Positions 36,108 to 47,946 are shown, numbered from the stretch's first letter. The stretch: DNA of 64,000 bases from Nipponacmea schrenckii (GCA_030562195.1 JAUJPP010000002.1:4216001-4280000); one strand, 5' to 3'. Numbers and translations are program-made. Notes: generated from the letters alone by a model not told the origin.

Positions 36108-39100
36108 TCAAAGATCTAATGACTTGAGGTATGCTTTCAAAGATTCAAAAGGATCTGTCATCTCAGTTGTGGCTGTGGATATTTGTTTTAAAGGTCTTTT
36201 ATCAAGATTGTTAATGTGTAGAAAGGTTTTTAGATCTGTAATAGGCTTTATGTCATCTTCTGTTAATGAATACAGCTCCTCTTTCAATTCTGGAAAGTTT
36301 TTAGGAATCATGGAATGTATATCATCAATTGATTCCTCTTCTGACTCAAGCTTCTCTTCAATATCTTCTTTTGAAGAGTGAACTGCTGTTTGGTCTTGAT
36401 TTTGTGTTTCTGAAATACTTCTTTCGGTTGAAGTATTTTCCTTCTGAGAATCTTTTCTGGCATTAGTATTTTCAATGAAATTTTTCTGTTTTGAACATGT
36501 TTCTATGGGCTTCTGAGATGAAGGTATATTATCTTTAGGGGGAGTTTTCCTTTGCTCTTTAGGAATTACTGTAGAATATTCACAAATATCAGATACAGAC
36601 TGTTTTGTCAAGGAACTTTTGTCATCATCGTTCTTAGTTGTAAAAACATCATCATCATCAATGGAAGCATAATGTCCGCTTGTTTCTGCTTTAGAACTAA
36701 CAGAGGTTTGAAATTTGTCAATATCTTCATATTGGGATGATGATGATGTGTGTTGTACAGGAGTTTTATGGATATGGTTAATGTCTATTTCATCGTAATG
36801 ATGCAAGTTGGGAGATTTCTTTTCAGTTTTAAGTCTGAAATTAAAATTAAATTTGAAATAATCAATCAAAAAAATGTATATCACCTTTATGAACCTGTGT
36901 TAGAAGGTTCAATTGAATAAAATTCGTGAATAAGGAATTGTGAGTTTGAAGATAAGTGAAATATATGGTGCTTACAGATGCATTCTGTCAAATCAAACTT
37001 ACTAATTGATTAATCAGTGTTTTTAATTAATATTCCACGTATTCAAACCAGGGAGTATAAAATTATTCCACTTTGATGCAGTTTTAGACCAGGCACTGGG
37101 TAATCAAAGAAAGATACTAAGATTTGAATGATATTTTGAGACTGAATGATATTTCTTTACCCGGTCGAACAAGGATTGTATCTTACGACTTAATTAGTGA
37201 CCACAGACCAACTGGCATTTTTCCCGATCATTAGAATATCTCTACATGCCATTGATAAAAGTATTAGCCAATTATGCAATGTATATATAAATAAATGAAA
37301 AAAAGGGAACCCATCTTTAAATGAACTGAACATTTGTATAGTTATTCTTCAGTAACAGAAACTGTTTTATTCTGAATTCCTGAATGGACAAATTTGTCAA
37401 TTACTATTACTAACAGTCTGCAAGAATGGGGGTACAATTAGGGGGCAGAGTAAATTATGTAGATGCTTGTCATAGTCGAAAGACTCTCAAGGAGCGTCTA
37501 AGAGGGTTCTCCCATTCAGTTTTGGGAAAAAATAGTATACATGTATATTAAGCCTGTTGATGAAGTCAAGTTTTTTTCTAGTAGGCAATTGCTAAGAACT
37601 GATTGACTCTGTCAATATATCAATCTAGTATGACGTTATAACTGTTCGACACAAAAAATATAGCTATTAGTGCTCTGTAAGGATCACATCAAGAAAGAAT
37701 AATTCTAAAGAGATGACATCACTTGACATTACATGACTTTACCCTTTTTCCTAAATTTGAATTTCTGACTAATTAAATAGAGTATGATAGGAATACAATT
37801 AAATAAGCATGAAAACTTACACATTTAAATTGTCTTTAAATGTCATAGCCTTCTGTAATTGTTTTATCCATTCATTGCATTCATCAGTACTGCCAGCAGT
37901 CTAAATAGGAAAAATAAAAAAGAATTTCTTAATACTTGATATATATACATACCTATAGGTATATCAACTAACTTACTTCGTGATAATGGTTTTTGATTCA
38001 GATCAACCGGGTTGAATACAAGATCAAATTTTTGTGAGAAAGTAGAATAAGCTTGTGGCTACTGTTTGTGTTTTAATTTGTCAATCGCTGAATTAAATTT
38101 TGCAGACTGAAAAAGCTCCCAGTAGAATATTAAAAAACCAATTGTTCTCAAATTCTACCAATCAAATATTTCTAAAATATAACATTTCTTTGTAGCTTCC
38201 ATTAATCTGAGCACCTAACTTTTCTGAAAAACATCTAACAAATAATACTTACGAAAATGATGTTTTTAAATTTGGTAACTATTTCAAACTGTAAGCCTGA
38301 TTTGTCTGAATTTATCTTTCTGATCATCTGAGCTTCTGTTAAATCTATGGAACTAACAACTGATGATCTCTACAAGCAAATCAATAGAGGATACAACAAA
38401 CTACACTGTAGAAACCAATATAATTTTACTGAAAATTTTCATAATGACTGTGTTTCAACCTTTGAACTGCCGGTTTTTATTTTTGTGTTTTTATATGCCC
38501 ACATTATAATGTCGTCAAATATTGTTGTCAAGCCTATCTGTCTGTATGTCCACAATGGGCTTGTGAACCAAATAGAGAGTGCAGTTTTTATCAGATTTGA
38601 ATGAAACTTGCTGTGATCATTTATATTGATGAGATCTCAGACAAGTTCTATATTGACTATTTTTTGGTCAACTCTTGTGCCCTTGACTTAAAATTAGCAT
38701 GTGTACAAACTACAGTTTTCATCTGATATGAATAAATTTTAGTGTGATCATGTATTTTAATCTTGGATTAGAAATATACTTTAAATTGGGTGTATCTTGC
38801 TAGGAAACCACGTTTTTCTTTCTAAAGCATTTGGACTATTCAAATTCATTAAACCTTAAACATATTCTTTTACATTCAATCATTATATTGTGGAATCATT
38901 ATAAAGTGGAAGTATAGAAAGCCTCCCTAACATTACATCATTTCGAAACTTGTGATAAGAATTATTTACATGAAGGTACTGTATTAAATTATGAAAAATG
39001 GGTAAGATGAAGCTTATTTTAAATACCGATACTGTCATTTTTATTTGTCTAAATGGAAATGTGGAGGTATATTAAGAAAAGAAAGAAAGAACTATATTTT

Positions 39101-42100
39101 ACAAGGATAACAACTTAGGTTCACAAGTCCGCCGTGACAGGGATCCTATCTACCAGCTGGTCCTTGGCCAAACCTCTTGGCATTGATCTTTCACGGATTA
39201 TCCGTACCCATTTACAGCTGAGTGGACTGGAATTATGAGTGAAGATGACTTATTCAAGGTCATCGGACTTTCACACTCAGGTTGAGATTAGAACTTTGAC
39301 GTTTTGCTGATGGGATGACGTTAAGAACCAACGCTCTAACCGCTGTGCTATAGAACCCCTCAAAATTATTACAATCAACCCTGTTGGTCAGTCTGTTAGT
39401 AAACAATTTTGTGATACGTTTATCATGATCATTTATGTTGATGAGATCAGTGGATAAGTTTCAATTTGACGATATATCAATGAACAGTTTTGAAGTTATT
39501 ACTCTTGACTAAGTCTAAATGTATGAAATTTTGATCATGAGCCTAAAGAAGGTAGAGTCTTGTTAGAACGTACAATTCTTGATATTTTTAATGAAACTTA
39601 GTAATATTGTACATTTATCACTAAGGAAAACAAGTGCATGGCTGAAGATTGAATATTTTCATTCTGGTGAGTGAAACTGTGCTGTCAGGTCTTCTATCAA
39701 AAATCAATGCTGCCTGTGGGGGTATATTATCTTGGCTGACATGCTATCTTTAAAATACAATTGGAGACTAGAAGCAAAAATAACAAAATTGAAATCTAAG
39801 GACTAAATACATACACCAGTCTGATATATACAATGATAATATGTTTTTAGTAATGAATATTAAAGACCAGAAAACGCTGGTTGAAATGTCACTCAAGTAA
39901 GTTAGTTATTGTAATCCATTAGAATTAGTTTATTTTGAATATACCTTGTTATTACTCTGGTGACAATATAACCAAGCACCCTGTAAAAAACACCATGTCT
40001 TCTTTTGTTTCCCTAATAATTTCTGAAAACATAAAAACAATTACTAAATTTGTAAACTTTGCTTTATAGATAAAGCAATGTGAACATTAGCCAATAAAAA
40101 ATGTTTCAAACAATCAACATTTTATCATCGATCTAATTTGTGGGAATAGGGCATCAAAATCCACCAGATAGAGTGGACATAAAGTAATTCTACAAAACTG
40201 ATAAACTTTTGAAGCTAGTGTCAGTTATTGAACTATTGAAAAGTTAATCCAAACTTCAAACTGTCTTAATATTAAGGATTACTGTAGAAAATTATCATCG
40301 ACATCCAATTGTGTTGTAATTTGACTGTAGCCTGTAAACATTCATATATTGCCTGCATAACAGGCTTAGTTTCCATATCAGAAGCAGGTAAAATGAAAGT
40401 GGCAAAATTCAGTTCAATATTTCGTGAGATTGCTTCAGGAAAATTACTACGAAATTTGTTCTGTGCAAGTAATGATTTGAATGGAGATTTATTAGAAGTC
40501 ATATTTTGTTAAGTATTTCGACTTTCGTTCGGATTATTTTTTTTTTTTTTTTTTTATTATTTTTTTTTTTTGCGATTCTCAGATGAGTTTGCAGACAAAC
40601 TGGTAAAAGGTACAGAAATTCTAAAACTACAGTTGATCTAAGAATGATTCCTTTTATCAAATAAAACAAAACTGGATGTTCTATCTCTGACCGGAAGTTG
40701 AGGTTTTTTTGCTATAGCAAGTTTATTTTTACTTCGATTTCGACAGAATTTTCAGATTTGAAAACTTCAATGTATTTGTCAACTAACAACTATAGGTTTT
40801 ATGCAATTCAGTTAAATCCTTTACCCACGATTTGCAATTCAATATTCAAGGGTCATCGGCAAAAATTTCAGACAGCAATTTCTCGTTTAATATAGATGGT
40901 AAAATTTTGAAACTTTAGCAGTTGATAGGCAATATGATTATGAATTTTGAAAAATTTTGAGAAAAAAAAATTGACTTCCGGTTTAGCCTCAAATGAAGTA
41001 ATTACTTAACTTCTGGTCTATAACTGCTATGTGAAAAGTGAAAACTGTTTTATAACTAACTTGTCAATAGTAATCAATTTGACCTAAATAATTAGGTCAA
41101 GCTGCCATATCGGCCGCCATTTTGAATTTTCGTAACAATTCTTAAAGCTGTAATTCAGACACTATTGATAGACCGATTTCGATGAAATTTAGCATAGATA
41201 CATTGGATCATTATCTACCTTTCTTGGAGACCGATTTTTAAATTTCGTATCTTTTTTTTCGAATTTTTCAAATTTCGATTTTTTCAAAATAAGGTCACTT
41301 TAACAGCTACAGAAGGTGTGACCCACTTAATCTATGACCTTGAAAATTAGGTCAAATAATATTCAATATATTGTCTACGAGTAGGTATTTTTTAATTTGG
41401 CTTACTTAAAAAATCCATAGAGATAAGTGTACTTAAATACAGCAAAAATTGATAATTTTTCATATTTTCGCCAACCGTTACGGAAGGTGTGACCGAAATA
41501 TTTTATGACTTTGAAACAAGGTCAAATGATATTCAATATATTGTCGAGATGTAGGTCATTGCAAATTTAGCCTACATAATATTTTCAGGCTGTCGAAATA
41601 GGTACATAATTATTGTAAGCAATTATATTTATTTTCTGCTATTTTTCACCGAATCTCCCAATTTTTCGAGGCAAGTTTCCTGACCTGTACACATGTGTGC
41701 ATTTTATATTGCAATTTTACACCCTAAAATTCTAATATATTTTTGCTCATAATGTTTCTTTTGAGATATTAAAGGAAAGTTATAGCTAATATGTTACTTA
41801 GTTTGTGTTTATTTCAATATAACAATTCAGAGTTGATATTAAAACTTCCTGGTGTAAGTTTATAAGCTGATAACTGGCGTATTGCCATTTCAACCATTGA
41901 TAACCATTTGAGCTTATACAAATAAAATCGTTTTAGGTCAATACAATATTGAAAAGCATAAAAACTTACATTAAATAATAGATAAATTATCCTTAAATAA
42001 GCCATCAAGTCTCACTTATAAACATATTCTCCCTTTGAAACTTAAAATAGGCCTTACTTCAATAAACTAGTCTCCCTTACAAACTTTAAAAAAAAACTTG

Positions 42101-45100
42101 ACTCCCTAAAGAATTGATAAGCAAGTCTCCCTTACAAACTTATAAACTAGTCTCCATTACAAATATTTGTTATCACTGTATCTCTGCTAAAAATTATCCG
42201 ATCATCACCAAAATCAATACAGTTCCTCTTTGTGATGCCATGATTTCACGTGCCAAAAATTATTAAAATCCAATCAAAACTGTAGTCTGTAGAGTGAGCA
42301 CAAGCAAAGTTACTGGCATTTTTTCCGAAATTGCGAAAGTCGGACACTGTATCTTTGCTAAAAATTATCCGATCATCACCAAAATCAATACAGTTCCTCT
42401 TTGTGATGCCATGAACTCACATACCAAAAATTATTAAAATCCAATCAAAACTGTAGTCTGTAGAGTGAGCACAAGCAAATGTGAACAGATGACAGACGAC
42501 AGACAGACAGACAGACAGAAAGTTGATCACAATATACGCCCTACATTTTATGTGAGGCTGTATAAAAATTGGCTCCCTTACAAACTAGTCTCCCTTACAA
42601 ACTTATAAACTAGTCTCCCTTATAAACTTATAAACTAATCTCCATTACAAAAATTAGTAAACTAGTCTCCCTTATAAACTTTTAAACAAGTCTCCCTTAA
42701 AAACATTAGTAAACTAGTCTCCCTTACAAACATTGGTAAACTAGTCTCCCTGACAAACACTGGTAAACTAGTCTCCCTTACAAACTTATAAACTAGTCTC
42801 CCTTATAAACTTATAAACTAGTCTCCATTACAAAAATTAGTAAACTAGTCTCTCTTATAAACTTTTAAACAAGTCTCCCTTACAAACTTATAAACAAGTC
42901 TCCCTTACAAACATTAGTAAACTACTCTCCCTTACAAACATTAGTAAACTAGTCTCCCTTTAGTAAACTAGTCTCCCTTACAAACTTATAAACAAGTCTC
43001 CCTTACAAACATTAGTATACTAGTCTCCATTACAAACATTAGCAAACAAGTCTCTCTTACAAGCATTAGTAAACTAGTCTCCCTTACAAACATTGGTAAA
43101 CTAGTAGTCTCCCTTACAAACATTGGTGCACTAGTCTCCCTTACAAACATTGGTAAACTAGTCTCCCTTACAAACATTGGTGCACTAGTCTCCCTTACAA
43201 ACATTGGTAAACTAGTCTCCCTTACAAACATTGGTGCACTAGTCTCCCTTACAAACATTAGTAAACTAGTCTCCCTTACAAACTTATAAACAAGTCTCCC
43301 TTACAAACATTAGTATACTAGTCTCTAGGGCTGTGTATTGCGGCCAGAAATCGCATTGCGATATATTGCGATACACCTCTCTGTATTGCAATACGCATTG
43401 CAATACATTGCGAAATGTCTTACAGTTGATTGTATTTAGCAAATTAAGATCTGTTATGCATGCTATATTACTATCCCATTAAAACTTAATAAGAGTGACA
43501 AAGAAATATTGTGAGTAATGATTATCTTTAATTTGTAAACATTAAAACAATATCAAATAATTATTATTCAACTTTCTTTGCTGATCATAAATAAATGAAA
43601 TGGAGATTTACTTCCTGCTCTGCTGCATCTTATGGGATAATGAAGACTTTGAAACAACTTTATCATAAATAAAATAAATATTTGGCACATAACAAATGAT
43701 AAACACAGAGAAAAAAAAACAGCCAACCACTTTCATATTGACTTTGTAAATTTGGGGTTATCGAATGTTCTTCTTCAAAAAAATTAAATTGTCAACATTA
43801 GATCGCTAAAAACAAGATCTTTGAGCAGAAAGGAGGCATGCTGAAGACACATTCTGAGGGAACGGGTGTTGCAGGAACACTTTCTAAAACGTTTAGAAAA
43901 GTTTTTGATTGTCGTGAAAATTAAGACAACCACAATTACGGTCTGCAATGTGAAAGTGAAAGTAGGGTAACAGTTATTATACTAGAATGTTCTATTTTTA
44001 TCTATATGTCGATAATCGATACGCTCAGATCAATATCGATATATTGCTTCCCGGTGTCTGGTATCGCGATATATCGATATAGGCCTATCGATTATTTCTG
44101 TCAGCCCTACTAGGATCTTCCGCCCCCCCTGCAAAATTCTAAAAAAAATCAATTGAAGCTGAAAGCAGTCGCAATGTGCTATTTAGAGCTGAAGGAGATA
44201 AATTTTGTCTTCAAGTGAGAATTTTTAAGATCTTTAAATGACATTTAACAATTGTGGGTACAATATATAGACACAGCTTTATGGAACAACAATCACTGGT
44301 TAAAGTTTATGCAACACCAACATACTGACAATCAATAAGCATATTATGGAAGCCGATAGCGGCCATCCTCTTTTTGCAATGTCTCAAAGTTGCCGGAAAT
44401 TCAAAGTCACCAACTCGACAACACAACAAAGCAACAAGTCGCAGATTTTTTTGGTGACTTGTCGAGTTCGCGACTTTCGAGTTGTCACCCCGCCATCTGC
44501 GACTTGTCGAGTTGGCCACTTTCAAAATGGCAATGTGGCGACCTTGAAATCCGGACAGGTCGACAACTCGACGGATTTCAAAGTTGTCAAGGCGCCTGAT
44601 TTCAAAGTCGCCAACTCAACAAGATGCCAACTTGAAAGTCCGCAACTCGACAAGTCGCGTATGACTGGGCGACAACTCAACAAAAAAATTTGTCGAGTTC
44701 GCCCTCCATCCGCGACTTGTCGCGCTGTTTTGTTGTGTTGGCGACTTTGAATTTTCGGCGACCTGTCGAGTTGGCAACTTTGAAATCCGGCAACTTGTCG
44801 AGTTGTCAACTTTGAACTTAGAGGGCGCCAAGTAACAAATGACCGCTATCGGCTTCCATAGCATATTGATAAAACCAGGAGACTTCATGCAGGGGCGCGG
44901 GAACAAATTTGAGGTTGGGGGGGCAAACTATTTCAAAGTCAAAAAACTGTTATCATTCATATACCTTTATTTCAAAATTAACCGAATTGTCCAAAGACAG
45001 ACTTACTTTCGGATGTTTTCATTATAAAGCTATTCATGATCTCTTCAAGTTTGATTTTATTTAATTAAAACATAAATTATTATTTATTCAAATAATTTGA

Positions 45101-45600
45101 TCGTGATAGACAAACTTATATTCTTTGATTGTATGACCAGCTTCGAAGGTTAAAAAAAACCAAAGAAATTTACAAATATTGCCTTATGAGACAATTACAT
45201 AGTTAGGCTACCCAGTAAATATAATTATTTTATTTCATTTTTTGGGGGGCAAAAGATATTTTTGCCCCCCATCAGAAGTAATCAGACAGACGAAGCTGTA
45301 GATTATTAGCACATATGTCATGATAAACTTATCAAACTGTCATAATGACATTAACAACATTTCTTTTTCTAATCTTTAATTAACTTTTAAAAAAAAAAAC
45401 AAATAATTCAAGACTAAAATAACATAACAAAAAAGAGATGTCAAGTGTAATTCAAACAATAACTTCAATCGAAAATGTCAACAATTCTTTAAATTCTAAA
45501 CGCCCTCTTTTTTTTATTCTTAACTTACCGAGACTGTGCCTGTTCCATGTTTCTCCAAATAACCCTCAAAATCAGACGACTCTGGTGTATTAACAGCCAT
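36108..45600 (-). CDS. PH-domain adaptor with tyrosine-motif tail
   Basis: Five exons on the minus strand: 45600-45529, 40022-39945, 38369-38253, 37900-37821, 36834-36108. Phases agree; 357 codons plus stop. Residues about 12-112 form a PH domain: FEGYLEKHG at the first strand, KKTWCFLQGAWLYCH in strands 2-3, and the invariant Trp in CNEWIKQLQKAM of the final helix. The roughly 240-residue tail is acidic and Ser/Thr-rich, with at least four SH2-docking-like tyrosines: YDEI, YEDI, YASI and YSTV. No SH2, SH3 or enzyme domain follows. By analogy with DOK/SKAP-type adaptors it may bind membrane phosphoinositides and recruit SH2 proteins when phosphorylated; that is inference. I could not match it to a named family. 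Intron 1 (5.5 kb) is full of repeats. Confidence 0.85.
38488..38812 (+). mobile_element. Pearl-like element, copy 8
   Basis: Left hairpin atgcccacattataatgt, a ctgtctgtatgtcc tract, one to two decayed cores (agtttttatcagatttgaat, tgatgagatctcagacaagt), right end gggtgtatcttgctagg. Lies in an intron of the PH-adaptor gene. Confidence 0.65.
39068..39362 (-). mobile_element. tRNA-derived SINE (family A), copy 3
   Basis: Closely matches 21028-21363 in the same orientation: aagaaagaaagaactatatt at the left, ttacagctgagtggactgga in the middle, and accgctgtgctatagaaccc at the right. In intron 2 of the PH-adaptor gene. Confidence 0.8.
39385..39752 (+). mobile_element. Pearl-like element, copy 9 (decayed)
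   Basis: Cores with gatcatttatgttgatgaga and cagttttgaagttattactc, then right end gtgggggtatattatc and cttggctgacatgctatc. The left hairpin is not visible; it abuts the SINE at 39362. Confidence 0.55.
40272..40502 (-). CDS. Unassigned 76-codon frame inside intron 1 of the PH-adaptor gene
   Basis: An ATG-started frame with protein-like composition (FRSNFPEAISRNIELNFATF, then KPVMQAIYECLQATVKLQ). The sequence is balanced and amphipathic rather than AT-noise-like (no long Lys/Asn/Ile runs). It begins just downstream, in its own sense, of an A/T homopolymer tract (40530-40571) and ends in TAA. No GT donor suits a multi-exon gene at its end. It could be a missed alternative exon, a retrocopy fragment or chance. 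I do not recognise a family. Confidence 0.3.
   Translation of the reverse strand: MTSNKSPFKSLLAQNKFRSNFPEAISRNIELNFATFILPASDMETKPVMQAIYECLQATVKLQHNWMSMIIFYSNP
40503..42044. repeat. AT-rich region with internally repeated 'ggtcaaatgatattcaatat' blocks
   Basis: Starts with T runs at 40539-40571. The phrase aggtcaaa-(t/g)-atattcaatatattgtc occurs near 41351 and 41519, and gaaggtgtgacc near 41313 and 41483, a unit of about 170 bp. The text (gaccgatttcgatgaaattt near 41170) is reminiscent of the pearl-like cores, but the diagnostic ends are absent. No coding frame supported. Confidence 0.5.
42045..43325. repeat. 24-bp minisatellite (aaactagtctcccttacaaa)
   Basis: Dozens of units of actagtctcccttacaaac plus ttataa- or attggt- variants, interrupted by the pearl-like element 42170-42569 and ended by the hAT-like element at 43326. 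A regular sub-block at 43080-43258 alternates two unit types. The 24-bp period keeps one minus-strand frame open for 90 codons (repeating MFVRETS), which I regard as a by-product. Confidence 0.9.
42170..42569 (-). mobile_element. Pearl-like element, copy 10, within the minisatellite
   Basis: Two nearly identical cores (aaaattatccgatcatcacc, attaaaatccaatcaaaact, gtagagtgagcacaagcaaa) match the copy-2 core type in reverse. Then comes a gacagacagacagacagac tract and the end hairpin atacgccctacattttatgt. The cttgcc-ggcaag end is missing on the left. Confidence 0.7.
43326..44109. mobile_element. hAT-like MITE with tagggctg ends
   Basis: Ends tagggctg / cagcccta bound 784 bp. The flanks ctagtctc (43318-43325) and ctaggatc (44110-44117) agree at 6 of 8 positions, an imperfect 8-bp duplication. 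Sub-terminal gcgatatattgcgata and gcgatatatcgatata words make palindromes. The ends match those of the element at 2955-3393, so the two probably used the same transposase. Confidence 0.7.
44346..44859. mobile_element. hAT-type MITE with gtcgagttg arrays
   Basis: Inverted ends atggaagccgatagcgg / ccgctatcggcttccat bound 514 bp. The 8-bp duplication agcatatt is exact at 44338-44345 and 44860-44867. The interior is built of scattered, both-strand copies of words like caactcgaca, cgacttgtcgagttg and ttcaaagtcg. Several overlapping open frames up to 134 codons result from the low stop-codon density of these words and are not considered genes. Confidence 0.85.
44868..45528. other. Remainder of intron 1, no gene
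   Basis: Contains gggggggcaaac near 44928 and tttttggggggcaaaag / tttttgcccccc near 45240-45270, an inverted pair typical of a short transposon end, but borders cannot be fixed. Confidence 0.35.
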
Positions 45601-46466
45601 TTTCGAGGAGGACTAAAGCAGATATTTACCATTGGCTTAGAAACAATTCATACTTAAATTAACTGCATTAATGTCATGTCATATCTCAAGAAAATAAAGG
45701 GTCAAACTTGACAACTTCCTTCTTACTTTATTTACCTTGTTAAAACGGATGAATGGGAGGTAATCCAAGATGGAACAAATCAGACTACAATGGGTAAAGA
45801 ATATTTGACAGCTCTTTTGGTTTTTTTCTTTTTTTTTTCAATCAAGGAGAGGTTTCCATTTCTGTTGCTGTAGTATATTATATTGTGTAGAAAGCAACTT
45901 GCACTTTGTTGACAACACAAAAATTTTATGCAAGTCTGATAACACCAAAGGAAAGGCCAAAATTGTTCAATTGATATTATAATTTATATATATATAAACT
46001 TTACAGAACATTATTAACAAAGAGCATTGGGTACCGTAGGCCTACAAGACATATTTTTTTTTGTTAGTTCAGTAACTTCAGCACAGCAAATATATTTATT
46101 TAGCTGCAACCTATAATATACATGTAGGCCTATTCAACTGTACATGGTGCAAGGTTGAATCATTATTTATATCAATAGCCCTTACTCATTATATAATATA
46201 GAGAATGAGTTATATATAACTCTGGGGGAAGTTTCAAGTCTATTTTTGGTATCGCGAAATAGAAAGTAGAAGTAGAAGATGCGAAGAAACTGATAAAAAG
46301 AGTAGCTGAAGCTGGCTTCTAAATGCAATGTCTATGATAATCGCGGAAATATTTATAAAGATAGCAAGGTATTGGATACGAAATTAAGTTCTTTATTCCT
46401 ATAATGTATGAGGTAGTACTTAGATATAGGCAAACGGATTATCCATTTATAAAATATAGGCCTAAC
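45601..46466. other. 5' flank of the PH-adaptor gene
   Basis: AT-rich. The promoter of the minus-strand PH-adaptor gene should lie here, but no motif stands out. No coding frame supported. Confidence 0.35.
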
Positions 46467-46722
46467 ACTAGATTTTTCAGCTAGGTAAAAATAACTATTA
46501 CTTGGAAATTGAAATTGATAATGAAAGTAGCGTATTTTCCATCTATATTTCCTTAACACGTAATAAAATTCTTATTTCTTTTATTTCGCATTTAGATTTG
46601 ATATACCTAGTCAGGTTAGTATGAACTGCAGGATTGTTTATTTACACTGGGAATAATAGTATTCCCAGATTTACATAACCAAAATTGGATTTAATTCTTG
46701 ATATTTCTGAAGACCTAGTCTG
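46467..46722 (+). repeat. Left copy of a 256-bp direct duplication
   Basis: From actagatttttcagctagg to gaagacctagtctg. The same 256 bp recur at 47691-47946 with a single difference seen (gtagcg against gtggcg). The two copies frame the SINE array 46723-47690. Confidence 0.95.
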
Positions 46723-47690
46723 CTAGGCGACTAGGTGCCGCGGGTTCGAATCCCGATCGGTGCGAGGAAATAAAAATTAGGTCTGATTCCTAGACCCGTG
46801 CTTTCCCGGAACTACAAGATAGTAGTCCCCCCCCCCCCCTATCTAAATCTGCCAGTGCCAGGATATATGGCTGTCTCCCCGAGCGGGTGTAAAAGAACAT
46901 TCATTTGAACCGTGTAGGCGACAGTACTTCTCGTTAATACTGAGTTCTGAAACCACTTTTTTAGGGTGGTGAATGGCTCAGTGGTTAGCGAGTTGGACTT
47001 TCGTCTGCTAGGCGACTAGGTGCCGTGGGTTCGAATCCCGATCGGTGCGAGGAAATAAAAATTAGGTCTGATTCCTAGACCCGTGCTTTCCCGGAACTAC
47101 GAGATAGTAGTCCCCCCCCCCCTATCTAAATCTGCCAGTGCCAGGATATATGGCTGTCTCCCCGAGCGGGTGTAAAAGAACATTCATTTGAACCCTGTAG
47201 GCGACAGTACTTCTCGTTAATACTGAGTTCTGAAACCACTTTTTTAGGGTGGTGAATGGCTCAGTGGTTAGCGAGTTGGACTGTCGTCTGCTGGGCGACT
47301 AGGTGCCGTGGGTTCGAATCCCGATCGGTGCGAGGAAATAAAAATTAGGTCTGATTCCTAGGCCCGTGCTTTCCCGGAACTACGAGATAGTAGTCCCCCC
47401 CCCCCTATCTAAATCTGAAAGTGCCAGGATATATGGCTGTCTCCCCAAGCGGGTGTAAGAGAACATTCATTTGAACCGTGTAGCCGACAGTACTTCTCGT
47501 TAAAACTGAGTTCTGAAACCACTTTTTTAGGGTGGTGAATGGCTCAGTGGATAGCGAGTTGGACTGTCGTCTGCTAGGCGACTAGGTGCCGTGGGTTCGA
47601 ATCCCGATCGGTGCGAGGAAATAAAAATTAGGTATGATTCCTAGGCCCGTGCTTTCCCGGAACTACGAGATAGTAGTCCCCCCCCCCCCA
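46723..47690 (+). mobile_element. Tandem array of a tRNA-derived SINE (family C)
   Basis: Four copies of the box B-type block gtgggttcgaatcccgatcg, at a spacing of 283-285 bp (block starts near 46729, 47014, 47297 and 47580). Three have a full tRNA-like head with box A-type tggctcagtggttagcgag. The array starts mid-head (gctaggcgactagg) and stops at a C run (47678-47689). Each unit carries the C run after gagatagtagt. Head-to-tail tandem SINEs are unusual. Confidence 0.85.
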
Positions 47691-47946
47691 ACTAGATTTT
47701 TCAGCTAGGTAAAAATAACTATTACTTGGAAATTGAAATTGATAATGAAAGTGGCGTATTTTCCATCTATATTTCCTTAACACGTAATAAAATTCTTATT
47801 TCTTTTATTTCGCATTTAGATTTGATATACCTAGTCAGGTTAGTATGAACTGCAGGATTGTTTATTTACACTGGGAATAATAGTATTCCCAGATTTACAT
47901 AACCAAAATTGGATTTAATTCTTGATATTTCTGAAGACCTAGTCTG
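47691..47946 (+). repeat. Right copy of the 256-bp direct duplication
   Basis: Equal in length to 46467-46722 and almost identical; followed by unique sequence (tttttgttccatg), whereas the left copy runs straight into the SINE array. Confidence 0.95.

Noticed and set aside
42986..43258. 90-codon repetitive frame (MFVRETS units)
   Set aside because: Produced by a 24-bp tandem repeat; no start context, splice signals or non-repeat sequence.
44346..44906. Several overlapping open frames of 69-134 codons on both strands
   Set aside because: All lie in a MITE whose repeated words happen to lack stops; frames on both strands at once point to composition, not coding.
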